64,000 bases of DNA from Novosphingobium subterraneum. GTDB lineage: Bacteria > Pseudomonadota > Alphaproteobacteria > Sphingomonadales > Sphingomonadaceae. Shown here piece after piece: positions 51,095-60,064 of the stretch. A model generated the notes under the pieces. The model did not search any database, was not told the DNA's origin, and was given only the letters and a program-made list of their open reading frames with translations. Positions within the stretch are counted from its first letter, which is position 1, and each line of letters begins with the position of its first letter. Location of the stretch: contig NZ_JRVC01000003.1 of NCBI RefSeq assembly GCF_000807925.1, forward strand, positions 62,001 to 126,000. Direction: 5' to 3'. The translations under genes were made by a program, and so were the position numbers.

Positions 51095-54000
51095 TCACGA
51101 CATATGCAGCCGGTCCGTATCCAGCGCCGCGCCTGCCAGGAACCACAGGGCGTGGCGGCCGGGGAGGAAGAAGTAGCCGCCGCCGCGCAGGGTGACGTAG
51201 CGCTGGACGGGGCATAGCTCGAGCGGGGCATTGCGGCCGAGGATGGTGAAGCGCTGGTCGGCGGTTTCGGTCGGGCCCTTGTGCATGGCGAAGGGATCGG
51301 GTTCGCATTCGAGGCCGTGGAAGGTGGGCGAGGCGAGCCAAGTTTGCTGGACGAATTCGAACTGGCGTTCGAGATCGGCGTTGAAGGCCATGAACAGCGT
51401 GCCGCGGGCGGTGTCGCCGTCCTGATCGAGATAGGGGCGGCCTCGGCGGAGCAGGCGGTGGCGGTTGCTGACTGACAGCTCCACCGGCTCGGTCGGGGCG
51501 AGGCTGTCGCGCGGGAAGGTGCGCCGGACGTGGCTGCCGAAGGGGCAGCGCAGCCCTTGCGGATCGGCGTCCTTGTAGAGGAAATCGTTCTTCCGCATCG
51601 CGTCCACCCCGCTCTTCATTGCCGGGTGGAAGGGATTGTCGATCAGCGCCGAGCCATCACGCCAACGGCCGAGCATCTTGGCAGCAATCCATTCGCGTGT
51701 GCGGTGGATGTTGCCGTTATGCGGGTTGATGACATCGGGCTGCCGGCAGATCTCGTGCGCCTTTTCATCGAGCTGCTTGCGAAAACCCTCGACATCCTGC
51801 GCCAGCTGGCGGATCACCAGATAGCTACCGTTGCGGCCGAAATCGCGCGCGCGGGCGCCCTGATCGGCGAAATCGGGGTACTGTGTCGGCTGGTCGGGCG
51901 GGGGCGAGGGCAGGAGGACTTCGGGCAACATGCCCAGGCTGTCCATGCGGCGCTCGACCAGCGGGGAAGGCGGGTAGTAGCCGCGGTTGTCGGTGTAGCC
52001 GAGGATGAACTCGCCGGGTTCGACGCCATGGACCGGATCGGGCGCGCCGTGGCGACCGGGGAAGCCGCGCACCAGTGGTTGCGAGACGCCATCGACGAAG
52101 CCGAAGGGTTCTTCGGAGAGATCGTCGTTGCTAGACTGGGCATGGACGAATTCCGCGCCCTCGGCCGGCTTGGAAACGCTGTCGTCGCTGGTTCTCCATG
52201 CCTCCTTGAAGCGTTCGAGATCAAAGGCTTTCAGGCCCGTGCGGATCGAGGCTTTCTCGGTAATGCCGATGGCAGCAGCATCGCTGACGATCTGCGCGAA
52301 CTTCTGCGCAGCGAGTTCGTCCTTGGCGTAGAGCAGCAGGACGACGTGGGTATCGTCGTCGCACCATTCGAGCTGCTCGGGATCGCCCAGCGCGCGCTTG
52401 CGGCTGGCGTGGGCCATGCCGAGCGAGAAGGCCGGCGGGAATCCCTGCTGCGTGCCGGGACCTTCGAGCGCCAGTTCCTTGTCCAGCCCGAGCAGGCGCA
52501 GGCCGGCGGCTGAGAAGGCGATGTTGCAGACGAAGTCCTGCGGCGGCTTGTCACCGAACGAGACGAGATCCTCGGCAATCAGGCCTGCGAGCCACTTCTG
52601 CACGTGGGCATAGGGATGGGCGCTGCCTTCACGGCGCGGCTCGCCGAAGTTCAGGGCGACGACGCGGCTGTGCGGGTGGCGCTTCAACCCGCCGAACATC
52701 AGCGTCTGGATTTCCTCGTACTGCAACCCGTAATCGGGCCGGGGAATCGAGCCGAACAGGTCGAGCCAGGCTTCGGCGTCGGAGGGGTTGGCTTCGAGGC
52801 GGTCCTTGCAGAGCAACCCGCTGACGATCAGCGCATGCTTGCGCATGGCGGTGGTCGAAAGATCGGGGTGTGCGGCGAACCAGAACGGGGTGGGGCGCAT
52901 CGAGCAGCGCGCATAGCGCTTCATGCGGTCGCCATCCTCGGCGCCCTTGAAGAAGAGCAGGCGCGTGGAGGGAAAGCCCTCCGCGTTGCTCCACACGGCG
53001 GTGACGCCTTCGGAGGCCTTGGTGATGAAGTCTTCGAGGTAGCTTTCCCAGCTGCCATCGTAGTTCGAGAAGAACACCAGCTGGCGGGTGCCGGGCAGGA
53101 CGACCCAGCGCGCGGCGTGGATCGTGCCGATGGTGGCGAGGAAGCCTTTTCGCATCACCCCGATCCTGGCCATGATGGCGACGGCAGTGAAGGCAAGCGG
53201 CAGGGTCCAGCGGCGCACCCACGCGCGGCGCAGCGTGGTCACGCTGACCATGTGGTTGGGGATGACGCCGGGCGCGTTCTCGCGCGCCATCATGTCGCCG
53301 AGCGCGGCGGCTGACGGCGTGCGGTCCACCGGCGTGTTGGCAAGCTCGTCGCGGCGCAGCAGCCACGCCACCGCCGCTACAATCATCAGTGCGATGACCA
53401 GGGCGGGGAAAATGGCGCCCTTGAACAGGGCGATGCCGGTTGCGCCTCCTGCCAAACCGAGCAGGAGCGCAAGGCCATAGCCGATCGCCAGCAGGGGCCA
53501 GATCAGCCCTTGCGCATTGGCAAGCCCCTTGCCGATCCAGCCCAGCGTCCAGCGCGAGCGGGCGAAATCGAGCCACGGCGCGTCGGCGCGCTCGCAGAAG
53601 GCGAGCTTGGGTGGCTTGCGGTCGTCCAGCCTGGCGAGATCGTCTTTCAGCTCTGTCGCGACGACGCGGAACAGGCTTTGCGGGCCGTGGAGCGAGGAGC
53701 GGGCACGCTCGCGCGCGATGATTGACCGTGCCTTGGCAACGATCGCGCGATTCTCGTCGATGGTGCGCACGCCAAGGCCCGGCAGACCGACGAAGGGCAG
53801 GCCGGTCAGGCGGCGGTCAATCCAGGGCACGCGGAAGACGGCGGGGTTGATACCGTAGGCATGGCGACGCAGCAGCGGCAGGACTTCGCCGACCGCGCCG
53901 ATGCCGCTGGTCAGCTTGAGCACCGGGAGCAGCAAGGGGCCGGCATGCTCGGCGATCAGGTCAAGCGCGCGTCCGGCGTCGCCGTCGACGGTAGCCTCGA

Positions 54001-54214
54001 GCACAAGATGTGCCTGCTTTCCTGGTGCTTCGGGCGGGATGGCATGGATGCTGGCGAAGTGGACCACGCCGGTCTGGCGCAGGGCGCTGGCCATGGCTTC
54101 GTTCGCCGGATTGCCGAGTTCGCCGATCTCGCGCTCGATGTCGTCCACGTCGCACCATTCGGACTTGTCTCCGAAGGGGATGGCAACGGTGACGAAGTCT
54201 TGGATTGCGCTCAA
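51095..54214 (-). CDS. Giant membrane-anchored DyP-type haem peroxidase
   Basis: 1039 residues, more than twice a normal DyP. The C-terminal part (about 550-1025) has the DyP haem-pocket residues: Asp708 in GFVDGVSQP, probable proximal His895 in CPFGSHVRRTFPRD, and a distal Arg at 923/924 in RRGRPY, with the spacing I recall for fungal DyPs. Two membrane helices lie at about 236-258 and 265-286 with a possible third near 336-350. The N-terminal half, including SNYDGSWESYLEDFI (383-397), is a domain I cannot name. It may oxidise a hydrophobic substrate at the membrane using peroxide. It is the last gene of the cyclase-P450-peroxidase operon, 18 bp after the P450 stop. Confidence 0.85.
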   Translation of the reverse strand: MSAIQDFVTVAIPFGDKSEWCDVDDIEREIGELGNPANEAMASALRQTGVVHFASIHAIPPEAPGKQAHLVLEATVDGDAGRALDLIAEHAGPLLLPVLKLTSGIGAVGEVLPLLRRHAYGINPAVFRVPWIDRRLTGLPFVGLPGLGVRTIDENRAIVAKARSIIARERARSSLHGPQSLFRVVATELKDDLARLDDRKPPKLAFCERADAPWLDFARSRWTLGWIGKGLANAQGLIWPLLAIGYGLALLLGLAGGATGIALFKGAIFPALVIALMIVAAVAWLLRRDELANTPVDRTPSAAALGDMMARENAPGVIPNHMVSVTTLRRAWVRRWTLPLAFTAVAIMARIGVMRKGFLATIGTIHAARWVVLPGTRQLVFFSNYDGSWESYLEDFITKASEGVTAVWSNAEGFPSTRLLFFKGAEDGDRMKRYARCSMRPTPFWFAAHPDLSTTAMRKHALIVSGLLCKDRLEANPSDAEAWLDLFGSIPRPDYGLQYEEIQTLMFGGLKRHPHSRVVALNFGEPRREGSAHPYAHVQKWLAGLIAEDLVSFGDKPPQDFVCNIAFSAAGLRLLGLDKELALEGPGTQQGFPPAFSLGMAHASRKRALGDPEQLEWCDDDTHVVLLLYAKDELAAQKFAQIVSDAAAIGITEKASIRTGLKAFDLERFKEAWRTSDDSVSKPAEGAEFVHAQSSNDDLSEEPFGFVDGVSQPLVRGFPGRHGAPDPVHGVEPGEFILGYTDNRGYYPPSPLVERRMDSLGMLPEVLLPSPPPDQPTQYPDFADQGARARDFGRNGSYLVIRQLAQDVEGFRKQLDEKAHEICRQPDVINPHNGNIHRTREWIAAKMLGRWRDGSALIDNPFHPAMKSGVDAMRKNDFLYKDADPQGLRCPFGSHVRRTFPRDSLAPTEPVELSVSNRHRLLRRGRPYLDQDGDTARGTLFMAFNADLERQFEFVQQTWLASPTFHGLECEPDPFAMHKGPTETADQRFTILGRNAPLELCPVQRYVTLRGGGYFFLPGRHALWFLAGAALDTDRLHMS

Positions 54215-54232
54215 AGGTTGGTTCCTTTGTGT

Positions 54233-55594
54233 TTACTGGCGGATGGCGGTGAAGCGCAGATCGTCCGGCAGGCCGAGGAAGGTGCCAAGGCTGGCGTTTG
54301 GGGCGGGTTCGATCCGCCCTGCGGTGGCGGCGATGGCCTCGGCAATGATCGTCCAGGCGATGCCGCGGCCATAGCAGACGTGCGGACCCTGCAGCGGGCC
54401 GGAGGTGATGTAGGGGCGTGCCGGGTCGGGCGCGAAACGGTCGGCTTGGGGGAAGGCGGCATCGTCGTGCGCCGCAGCGCCGACCAGAGCGACGATGCGG
54501 TCACCAGCCTTCAGTTGCTCCCCGCGCCAGGTGCAATCGCGGCGGACGCGGCGAACGAGCTGGCTGGTATCAGCCAGACGCAGCATTTCGGCGATCGTCG
54601 CGTCGCGCGCTTTTGGCTCAAGCGCGGGATCGCACAGCCGCTGCACCAGCGCAGGCCAGGGAATGCCTGCTTCGCGCCCGCGCTCCGAAGCGCTGAAAGC
54701 GGCCACTTCCGAAAGGACCTTGCCGACGATCAGCACGAGCGCGCCGGTCAGTTCGAACAGGACGCTGCGTGCCTGCAGGCGGTAGTCTGCAACATCGGGA
54801 AATTGCGGCTGCACCGCGACAAGTGCGCTGAGCAGGCTGGTTTCGGGCGCGACTTCGGGCATGTCGAGCGCATCGTTGATGGCGGCGAGCCCGACGCTGG
54901 CGGTCTTTCCGGCGAGCCATGGAACTGCGCCGGTGCTGGCGATGATGGTCCCGAAGACATGGCCGAACAGCGGCACTTGCAGGAACAGGGCGCTCAGCGC
55001 GTCGCCCAGTTCGTCCTTGCGGCGCAGAGCGGGGCCGGGTCTCGTCAGGTTCCGCGCAAACAGCAGGAGCGGCACCGGCCACGGCACCTTTTCCGGCGCA
55101 GGCACGCCCAGAACCCGCCGCGCCATGCGGTAGGAGAGCAGGAAGGCATATTCCCGGACGAAATTGATGGTCTCGCCGGTCTGCGCACGTCGCTGCAGGA
55201 CGTCGAGAATGTCCGACGCCTCCTTGCGTGCCATGGCAGCGATCCAGCCGCGGAAGCCCGGGTCCAGATTGGGCGGAACGCTTGGGTCCACGCCGGGAAT
55301 GCGGGCATTGAGCCAGCTTTGCGCGGCATGGAGCTGGCGAAGGCGCACCTGCCGGTTGCCGTCGTTCTCACCCACCAGATAGCGCGTGCCGGGCACGACC
55401 TGTTCGAGCAGGTCATCGTACTGCTGCAGCGAGAAGGTGTCTTCCTCGAGTAGTACTGCGCTGACCACCTCGTGCCTTGCGGCGGCAAAGACCCGAACGC
55501 CACCCTTGTCCAGTTCGGCGCAGCGGAGCAGCGCTGGCGCGCCCGGCTGGAACAGGCGGGCTGACGCTGCAGCAAGCACGGCCTGCTGGTTCAT
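54233..55594 (-). CDS. Divergent cytochrome P450
   Basis: 453 residues from ATG 55594. The K-helix ExxR is EMLR (336-339). The haem loop is GPLQGPHVCYGRG with Cys407; the usual Phe seven residues before Cys is Pro400, while Gly403 and Gly409 are kept. The helix at about 278-295 lacks the acid-Thr pair normally used for oxygen activation, as in peroxide-using P450s (CYP152) and allene-oxide-synthase types (CYP74). No membrane anchor or fused reductase is seen. The start overlaps the cyclase-like gene by ATGA, so the two are translated together. I infer use of a peroxide or hydroperoxide, possibly in concert with the peroxidase next door. Confidence 0.82.
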   Translation of the reverse strand: MNQQAVLAAASARLFQPGAPALLRCAELDKGGVRVFAAARHEVVSAVLLEEDTFSLQQYDDLLEQVVPGTRYLVGENDGNRQVRLRQLHAAQSWLNARIPGVDPSVPPNLDPGFRGWIAAMARKEASDILDVLQRRAQTGETINFVREYAFLLSYRMARRVLGVPAPEKVPWPVPLLLFARNLTRPGPALRRKDELGDALSALFLQVPLFGHVFGTIIASTGAVPWLAGKTASVGLAAINDALDMPEVAPETSLLSALVAVQPQFPDVADYRLQARSVLFELTGALVLIVGKVLSEVAAFSASERGREAGIPWPALVQRLCDPALEPKARDATIAEMLRLADTSQLVRRVRRDCTWRGEQLKAGDRIVALVGAAAHDDAAFPQADRFAPDPARPYITSGPLQGPHVCYGRGIAWTIIAEAIAATAGRIEPAPNASLGTFLGLPDDLRFTAIRQ

Positions 55595-58500
55595 GCGATG
55601 CGATCCTCGATGGCGACGAGCCGGCGTTGCAGGCAAGCGAGGCCTAGTTCGTCGATCCTGCCGACTAGGTCAGCCGTCGGCACATCCTGCGCGCCCCACA
55701 CTGCCATCCCGGTCTGCGCCTCAACCTCGCGGCACAGCACCAGTGCGTGCAATTCGTGCATCGCTTCTCCGCACGAACGGCAGTGTTCGAGCGCTTCGGC
55801 GGCAAGGTCGGCGGCCTGCACCACCTTGCCCTGCGCCAGGGCAAGGCGGGCGCGGGCCTCGTGCAGGTAGTAGGTCGCAGAGGTGCGGACATGCCGGAAG
55901 TGGCCCCGGGCGACCGACTCTGACAGAACGGCTTCGGCTTCGCGCAGCTGGCCCAGTTCGATCAGCGTCAGGGCAAGCCAGCTTGCACTGGCCGGCTCGA
56001 AGCCTAGAAAATGATGGTGCAGGCCATCCGCGTAGGCGCCGCGCAATATGCCAAGTGCCCGTTCGAACCTGCCCTCGCGGTAGTGCAGGTAGCCGTGGGC
56101 GAGATCGGCGAGCAATTGCGAATAGGCGTGCGCATAGCGGCGCGAAAGATTGAGCGCTTCGGCCACCCACGAACGTGCCTTTGCGATATCCCCCAGATCG
56201 GTGAGATACCACGCGCCGAAAGCGCGGGCGAGCACGTGGGGAATGACCACGACTGCACCGAAGGTCGATCCGCGCTGTCCATCGTCCAGCCTGTTTCCCA
56301 GACGTTCGATGCGCGCGATTGCAGCACGCGGACGGGCTTGCGAGAAGGCGAGATAGGCCGCGACGAGATCGGCATAAGTCCGGCGTGGCAAGCTGTCGTG
56401 CGCATCGAGATCGGCCTCGGCGCGGGCGAGCCAGGCTTCGCCCTGAAGCGGAGCGCCATCGATCCAGTCGAGCAGCGCCATGTTGATCCGTGCGACGGTG
56501 CGGATGCCCGGGCCCATGTCGACGGTGCCTTCGGCCAGGAGCGCCATGTCCTCGCGCGTGATCTGCTCTTGCGACAGCTGCTGCAGCGTATCGAAGGCGA
56601 GCAGCGAGAAGCGCGCCCGTTCCGATGCGGCAGCGGCGGGTTCGAGGCGTTCCGCCATATCGCGCGCGCGCAGGTAAAGCTGACGCACCGAATCGATCGC
56701 CGCGAGGCTCAATGCCTGCTGGCAGGCATCCCAGAGATGCCCGAGTGCGCGCTGCGGCAGGCCGGCCTTTTCGGCGTGGGTCGCAAGTTCGGCATGGCTG
56801 GCGACCTCGGCCTCCTGCGATGACGAGGCCTGCGTGGCGAGAAGTTCGAGCGCCTTGGCATGCATCGCGGTCCGCCGCCGCCGGGGCATGGTGCGATAGG
56901 CCGCTTCCTGCACCAGCTGGTGGGTGAACCGCGCCTGGTTGGCCACGGCGAATTCCACCACCCGCGCTTCTACCAGCCGCGCGATGGCGCTGGAAGGATT
57001 GCGGCAGACGAGTGCGGCGCCTTGCTGCAGGCGGCTCACCGGGAAGATGGGGCCAAGCGCTGCGCAGAACTGGCACAGGCGTGTCGAATCGTCGTCAAGC
57101 GCCGCGAGCCGGGCGCCGAGCAGGGCATCGAGCCGTGCCGGAATGCGTGCCGACAGTTCGGCTGGCTCGGTGCCGTCCTCTCCCTGCGCGCTGACCGCGA
57201 ATTCCTGCAGTGCGAGAGGCAGGCCTTGCGCACGGTCGAGAATCCGCTCGATGGTGGCTTCGTCAAGCGGAGCGAAGCGATTGATCATCGCGACAAGGCT
57301 GCGCGCGGCGCGGGGGCCGAGCGGATCGAGGTCGATCACCTGATCGCAGCATTGGGCGAGGCTGGTGCGCGCTTCCGGCCGCGCGGCCAGAAGCATCGTC
57401 ATGATGCGGCCCTCCCTGATGCCGGTGAGCACCGAGAGGGTTTCGCGATCGAGATATTGGCCATCGTCTACCAGCAGCAGCAGCGGGACGTGGACTACGG
57501 CCAGCTGAAACAGGCGGAGAATGGTCTGGGTAGCGATACGGTTGCGGTCGCCCGGAGCGAGATGTGCAAGCCACGTCTGGCCGTTGTCGATGAGGCCCTG
57601 CAGGCATTCGGCCTGGTCTGCGGTCAGCGCTGCTGCGGATGCCACGTCAGCCAGCAGGGGCTGCAACAGTTCCACCAGATGGCGGACAGGGCCGGAAAGG
57701 CAGCCGAACGGGACCGGCGCAAGCAGGGCGTTGCCCCGGACCACCAGCGTCGTGACGCCAAAGCCGGCCGAAAGGCGCGCGCCTTCCAGAAGCAGGCGGC
57801 TCTTGCCCATGCCGGCTTCGCCAACGATGCACAAGGCGGCGCCAGGCTCGCCCGAAACCAGCGCCTTGACCGCGTCGAGCTGGACATCGCGGCCGATCAG
57901 GGGGCTTGTGGCGTTGCCCTTCACGGGAATGCGATCGGCACCTTCAAGGTCGATGGCGGTGAGTTCGAAGACCGCTTCGCCGCGCTGGTCGATCTCGCTG
58001 GTGATCGTGCCGAGCGGCTGCAACTGGCACGATTCGGCAATAAGCGAAACGGTGGTGGCCGAGATTGCCACGCTTGCCGGTGGCGAGAGCTTTTCGATCT
58101 GCCCGGCAACGTGCGTGGCATGGCCCACGACATCGAGGATGCTGCCGAAATCGTTGTCCTGGCGGCGCAGCAGGATCGGCCCGGAATGGAGGCCGACGCG
58201 CGCGCGCGGTGCCGGGAGAATTCCCGATGGCCCGGTGCGCATGCGCTCGACAATGGCCCGTGCGGCAAGCGCGGCGCGCAAGGGGTGGTCCTCCACTGCC
58301 GGATGCACGCCGAACACGGCCATCACGCCATCGCCCTGCACGCGCACGACCATGCCGTCGAAATCGTGGATGGCGTTGCGGATGAGCGTGATCGTGCTGT
58401 CGAGAACGTCGCGGGCGTCTTCCGGATCGAGCACGGAGATAAGCCGGGTGGAGCCGACGATATCGGCGAAGAGCACGGTCGCAAAGCGCACGGCCTCGAC

Positions 58501-58614
58501 ATCACCGGACAGCGAGGGCGCCCGCCCGTTCGCTTCCCCGGCAATCGGCTGCACCGGTTGTCCGGTGGCAGTATCGAGTCCCTCGGCCCGCACCCTGTCG
58601 TCTTTCGCCCCCAT
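55591..58614 (-). CDS. Class III cyclase-like / AAA ATPase / TPR signalling protein
   Basis: 1007 residues. The N-terminal class III cyclase homology domain spans about 40-215, with metal ligands Asp51 (FADIVGSTRL) and Asp95 (GDGVMAVFG) kept. The adenine-specifying Lys is Arg91, and the transition-state Asn and Arg are His168 and Gln172 in DVVGHATHVAGQIE. An AAA/STAND-type ATPase follows, with Walker A GEAGMGKS (265-272) and Walker B LLLLVDDGQ. A long TPR-like helical region fills the rest. The architecture is that of soluble cyclase-TPR proteins, but catalysis is in doubt. It leads the P450-peroxidase operon and lies near a Crp-family gene, so a signalling or regulatory role is likely. Confidence 0.86.
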   Translation of the reverse strand: MGAKDDRVRAEGLDTATGQPVQPIAGEANGRAPSLSGDVEAVRFATVLFADIVGSTRLISVLDPEDARDVLDSTITLIRNAIHDFDGMVVRVQGDGVMAVFGVHPAVEDHPLRAALAARAIVERMRTGPSGILPAPRARVGLHSGPILLRRQDNDFGSILDVVGHATHVAGQIEKLSPPASVAISATTVSLIAESCQLQPLGTITSEIDQRGEAVFELTAIDLEGADRIPVKGNATSPLIGRDVQLDAVKALVSGEPGAALCIVGEAGMGKSRLLLEGARLSAGFGVTTLVVRGNALLAPVPFGCLSGPVRHLVELLQPLLADVASAAALTADQAECLQGLIDNGQTWLAHLAPGDRNRIATQTILRLFQLAVVHVPLLLLVDDGQYLDRETLSVLTGIREGRIMTMLLAARPEARTSLAQCCDQVIDLDPLGPRAARSLVAMINRFAPLDEATIERILDRAQGLPLALQEFAVSAQGEDGTEPAELSARIPARLDALLGARLAALDDDSTRLCQFCAALGPIFPVSRLQQGAALVCRNPSSAIARLVEARVVEFAVANQARFTHQLVQEAAYRTMPRRRRTAMHAKALELLATQASSSQEAEVASHAELATHAEKAGLPQRALGHLWDACQQALSLAAIDSVRQLYLRARDMAERLEPAAAASERARFSLLAFDTLQQLSQEQITREDMALLAEGTVDMGPGIRTVARINMALLDWIDGAPLQGEAWLARAEADLDAHDSLPRRTYADLVAAYLAFSQARPRAAIARIERLGNRLDDGQRGSTFGAVVVIPHVLARAFGAWYLTDLGDIAKARSWVAEALNLSRRYAHAYSQLLADLAHGYLHYREGRFERALGILRGAYADGLHHHFLGFEPASASWLALTLIELGQLREAEAVLSESVARGHFRHVRTSATYYLHEARARLALAQGKVVQAADLAAEALEHCRSCGEAMHELHALVLCREVEAQTGMAVWGAQDVPTADLVGRIDELGLACLQRRLVAIEDRIA

Positions 58615-58660
58615 GACAGTCCGGTCGAATCCCGCGCCGAACCGACTGACAGTGGCAGAT

Positions 58661-58680
58661 ATTCAGTTTGTTGACTGAAT
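58661..58680. promoter_or_regulatory. 20-bp perfect dyad upstream of the cyclase-P450-peroxidase operon
   Basis: ATTCAGT-TTGTTG-ACTGAAT is a perfect 7-bp inverted repeat with a 6-bp spacer, 47 bp before the cyclase-like start. A weak minus-strand promoter (TTGCGA, 17 bp, ATATCT) would be overlapped by it. It fits the binding site of a dimeric regulator. The half-site does not match the CRP box nearby. Confidence 0.55.
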
Positions 58681-58690
58681 CGCAACGAGA

Positions 58691-58730
58691 ATCGGCAGAG
58701 GCGTTCGGCATGTGCTTTCGCACTGCCGAT
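58691..58730. promoter_or_regulatory. Hairpin downstream of the orphan gene
   Basis: ATCGGCAG (58691-58698) and CTGCCGAT (58723-58730) are perfect inverted repeats enclosing a small GTGC-TTTC-GCAC hairpin. The position right after the 58,730 gene stop suggests a partial terminator or attenuator limiting read-through into the cyclase-like gene. No T-run is present. Confidence 0.4.
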
Positions 58731-59167
58731 CATGACAGGCCGATGATCTGATGGCTGCGCGCCATTCCCGAGCGTTCGGGGATGCGTTGCAGTTGCGCCC
58801 GGGTAAAGCCATCGCGGCGCAGCGGCAGCGGCGTGCCGTCAAGGTCGTAGCATGGCAGGGCCTCGCCCTCGCGCGAGACGCGGATCGACCAGCCCCAGCG
58901 CCGCTGGTCGCACGCCAGCCCCAGGAAGGCATCGCATTGCAGCATCAGGCAGGGCGGGCGCAGTCCACCCCGCGCCGCAAGCACGCGCTCGACATCCCCG
59001 TCCGAAAGCGAGAAGCGTGCGACATCGCAATCGTCCTGCCGAGGCAGGGGGGCTGAACCGGTTGGCGTCACGATCTGCAGCGACGGGCGCAGGATTGCCT
59101 CGCCCACGCGCCGGAATTCGACCTGCAGGGGGCCGGGGCCGGATTTCCAGATGAGATAGCGCTGCAT
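58730..59167 (-). CDS. Orphan protein upstream of the cyclase-P450-peroxidase operon
   Basis: 145 residues from ATG 59167 (MQRYLIWKSGPG). Longer in-frame extensions add an unlikely Arg-rich leader. The sequence mixes short beta-like stretches (LQVEFRRVGEAILRPSLQIV; WGWSIRVSREGEALPCYDL) and has five Cys. No signal peptide and no family were recognised. It lies 115 bp upstream of the cyclase-like gene on the same strand and is divergent from the Crp-family gene, so it may belong to the same regulon. Confidence 0.6.
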   Translation of the reverse strand: MQRYLIWKSGPGPLQVEFRRVGEAILRPSLQIVTPTGSAPLPRQDDCDVARFSLSDGDVERVLAARGGLRPPCLMLQCDAFLGLACDQRRWGWSIRVSREGEALPCYDLDGTPLPLRRDGFTRAQLQRIPERSGMARSHQIIGLS

Positions 59168-59278
59168 TGGCCTCGATGGTTCGCGACCGGCAATCAGGCC
59201 GGAAACGGTCGGAGTGTCGGGCCGCTCTCTATGCCGCCCGCCCGCGTGAGGCGTCCGTTGGCCAGCGCACCGGCCCCT

Positions 59279-59294
59279 TGTGATTTGGCGCACA
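59279..59294. promoter_or_regulatory. Near-consensus CRP/FNR box in the divergent promoter
   Basis: TGTGATTTGGCGCACA differs from TGTGA-N6-TCACA at one base. It lies 45 bp before the Crp-family ATG and 111 bp before the divergent orphan gene. Autoregulation by the adjacent Crp-family protein is the simplest reading. Confidence 0.65.
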
Positions 59295-59339
59295 TTCACT
59301 AAGCCTCGGCCGTGAGATGCCGCGGGAACGGTGATATCA

Positions 59340-60008
59340 ATGTCCAGTTCGATCCTAAAGGTGCCGGATGATGTCCAGGCAGTTCTTGCTCTCCACGGGC
59401 GGCAGATGCGCGTGCGCAAGGGGCAGGTGCTGCTCGCGGTGGGCCTGCCTGCGAACGACGTCTACGTCGTTCTGGAAGGCAGCGTCAGTGTCTCGCTCGT
59501 CTCGGCGCAGGGCCGCGAAACCGTGCTCCGCGCCATCGGTCCGCGGGAAATGTTCGGGGAATTGGCCGCGATCGACGGGGAGCCGCGCTCGGCCGACGTG
59601 GTCGCGGTAGAGAACAGCACGCTGCTGGTCATTCCCGGGCCGACCTTTGCCGGCCTGCTGGGCGTGGAGCCGGTCCTGTCGCTGTGGCTGGCACGGTACC
59701 TCTCGCACCAGGTCCGCTACCTGACCAACCGCATCTACGAGCTTTCGACGATGGGCGTCGGGCCGCGCCTGCAGGCAGAATTGCTGCGGCTGGCAGGCGA
59801 GCCGGATCAGGCCGGTGCCGCCACGATCAATCGTATTCCGACCCAAGCCGAACTTGCGGCCCGCATCGGCACGAACCGCGAAACCGTGACGCGCGAATTC
59901 TCGCTGCTGATCAAGGAAGGCCTCGTCATGCGCGAGGGGCGGCGCATCGTCGTGCCATCGGTGGCGCGGCTTGCCGACCGGCTGCATCGTTATTCGCAGA
60001 GCAGTTGA
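59340..60008 (+). CDS. Crp/Fnr-family transcription factor
   Basis: 222 residues from ATG 59340; a GTG at 59331 is possible. The cyclic-nucleotide-binding domain keeps the pocket residues Gly73-Glu74 in FGELAAIDG and Arg83-Ser84 in PRSADVV, as in cAMP-binding CRP. The HTH is at about 168-187 (TQAELAARIGTNRETVTREF). No Cys suited to an FNR iron-sulfur cluster is seen in the N-terminus. It is probably cAMP- or cGMP-responsive. It sits beside the cyclase-like operon, with a CRP box between the divergent genes. Confidence 0.92.
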   Translation: MSSSILKVPDDVQAVLALHGRQMRVRKGQVLLAVGLPANDVYVVLEGSVSVSLVSAQGRETVLRAIGPREMFGELAAIDGEPRSADVVAVENSTLLVIPGPTFAGLLGVEPVLSLWLARYLSHQVRYLTNRIYELSTMGVGPRLQAELLRLAGEPDQAGAATINRIPTQAELAARIGTNRETVTREFSLLIKEGLVMREGRRIVVPSVARLADRLHRYSQSS

Positions 60009-60064
60009 CGATCCCATCAGCGAAGACGTTGCCAGATCGGGTGCGGCGCGGATAGGCTGGGGCC

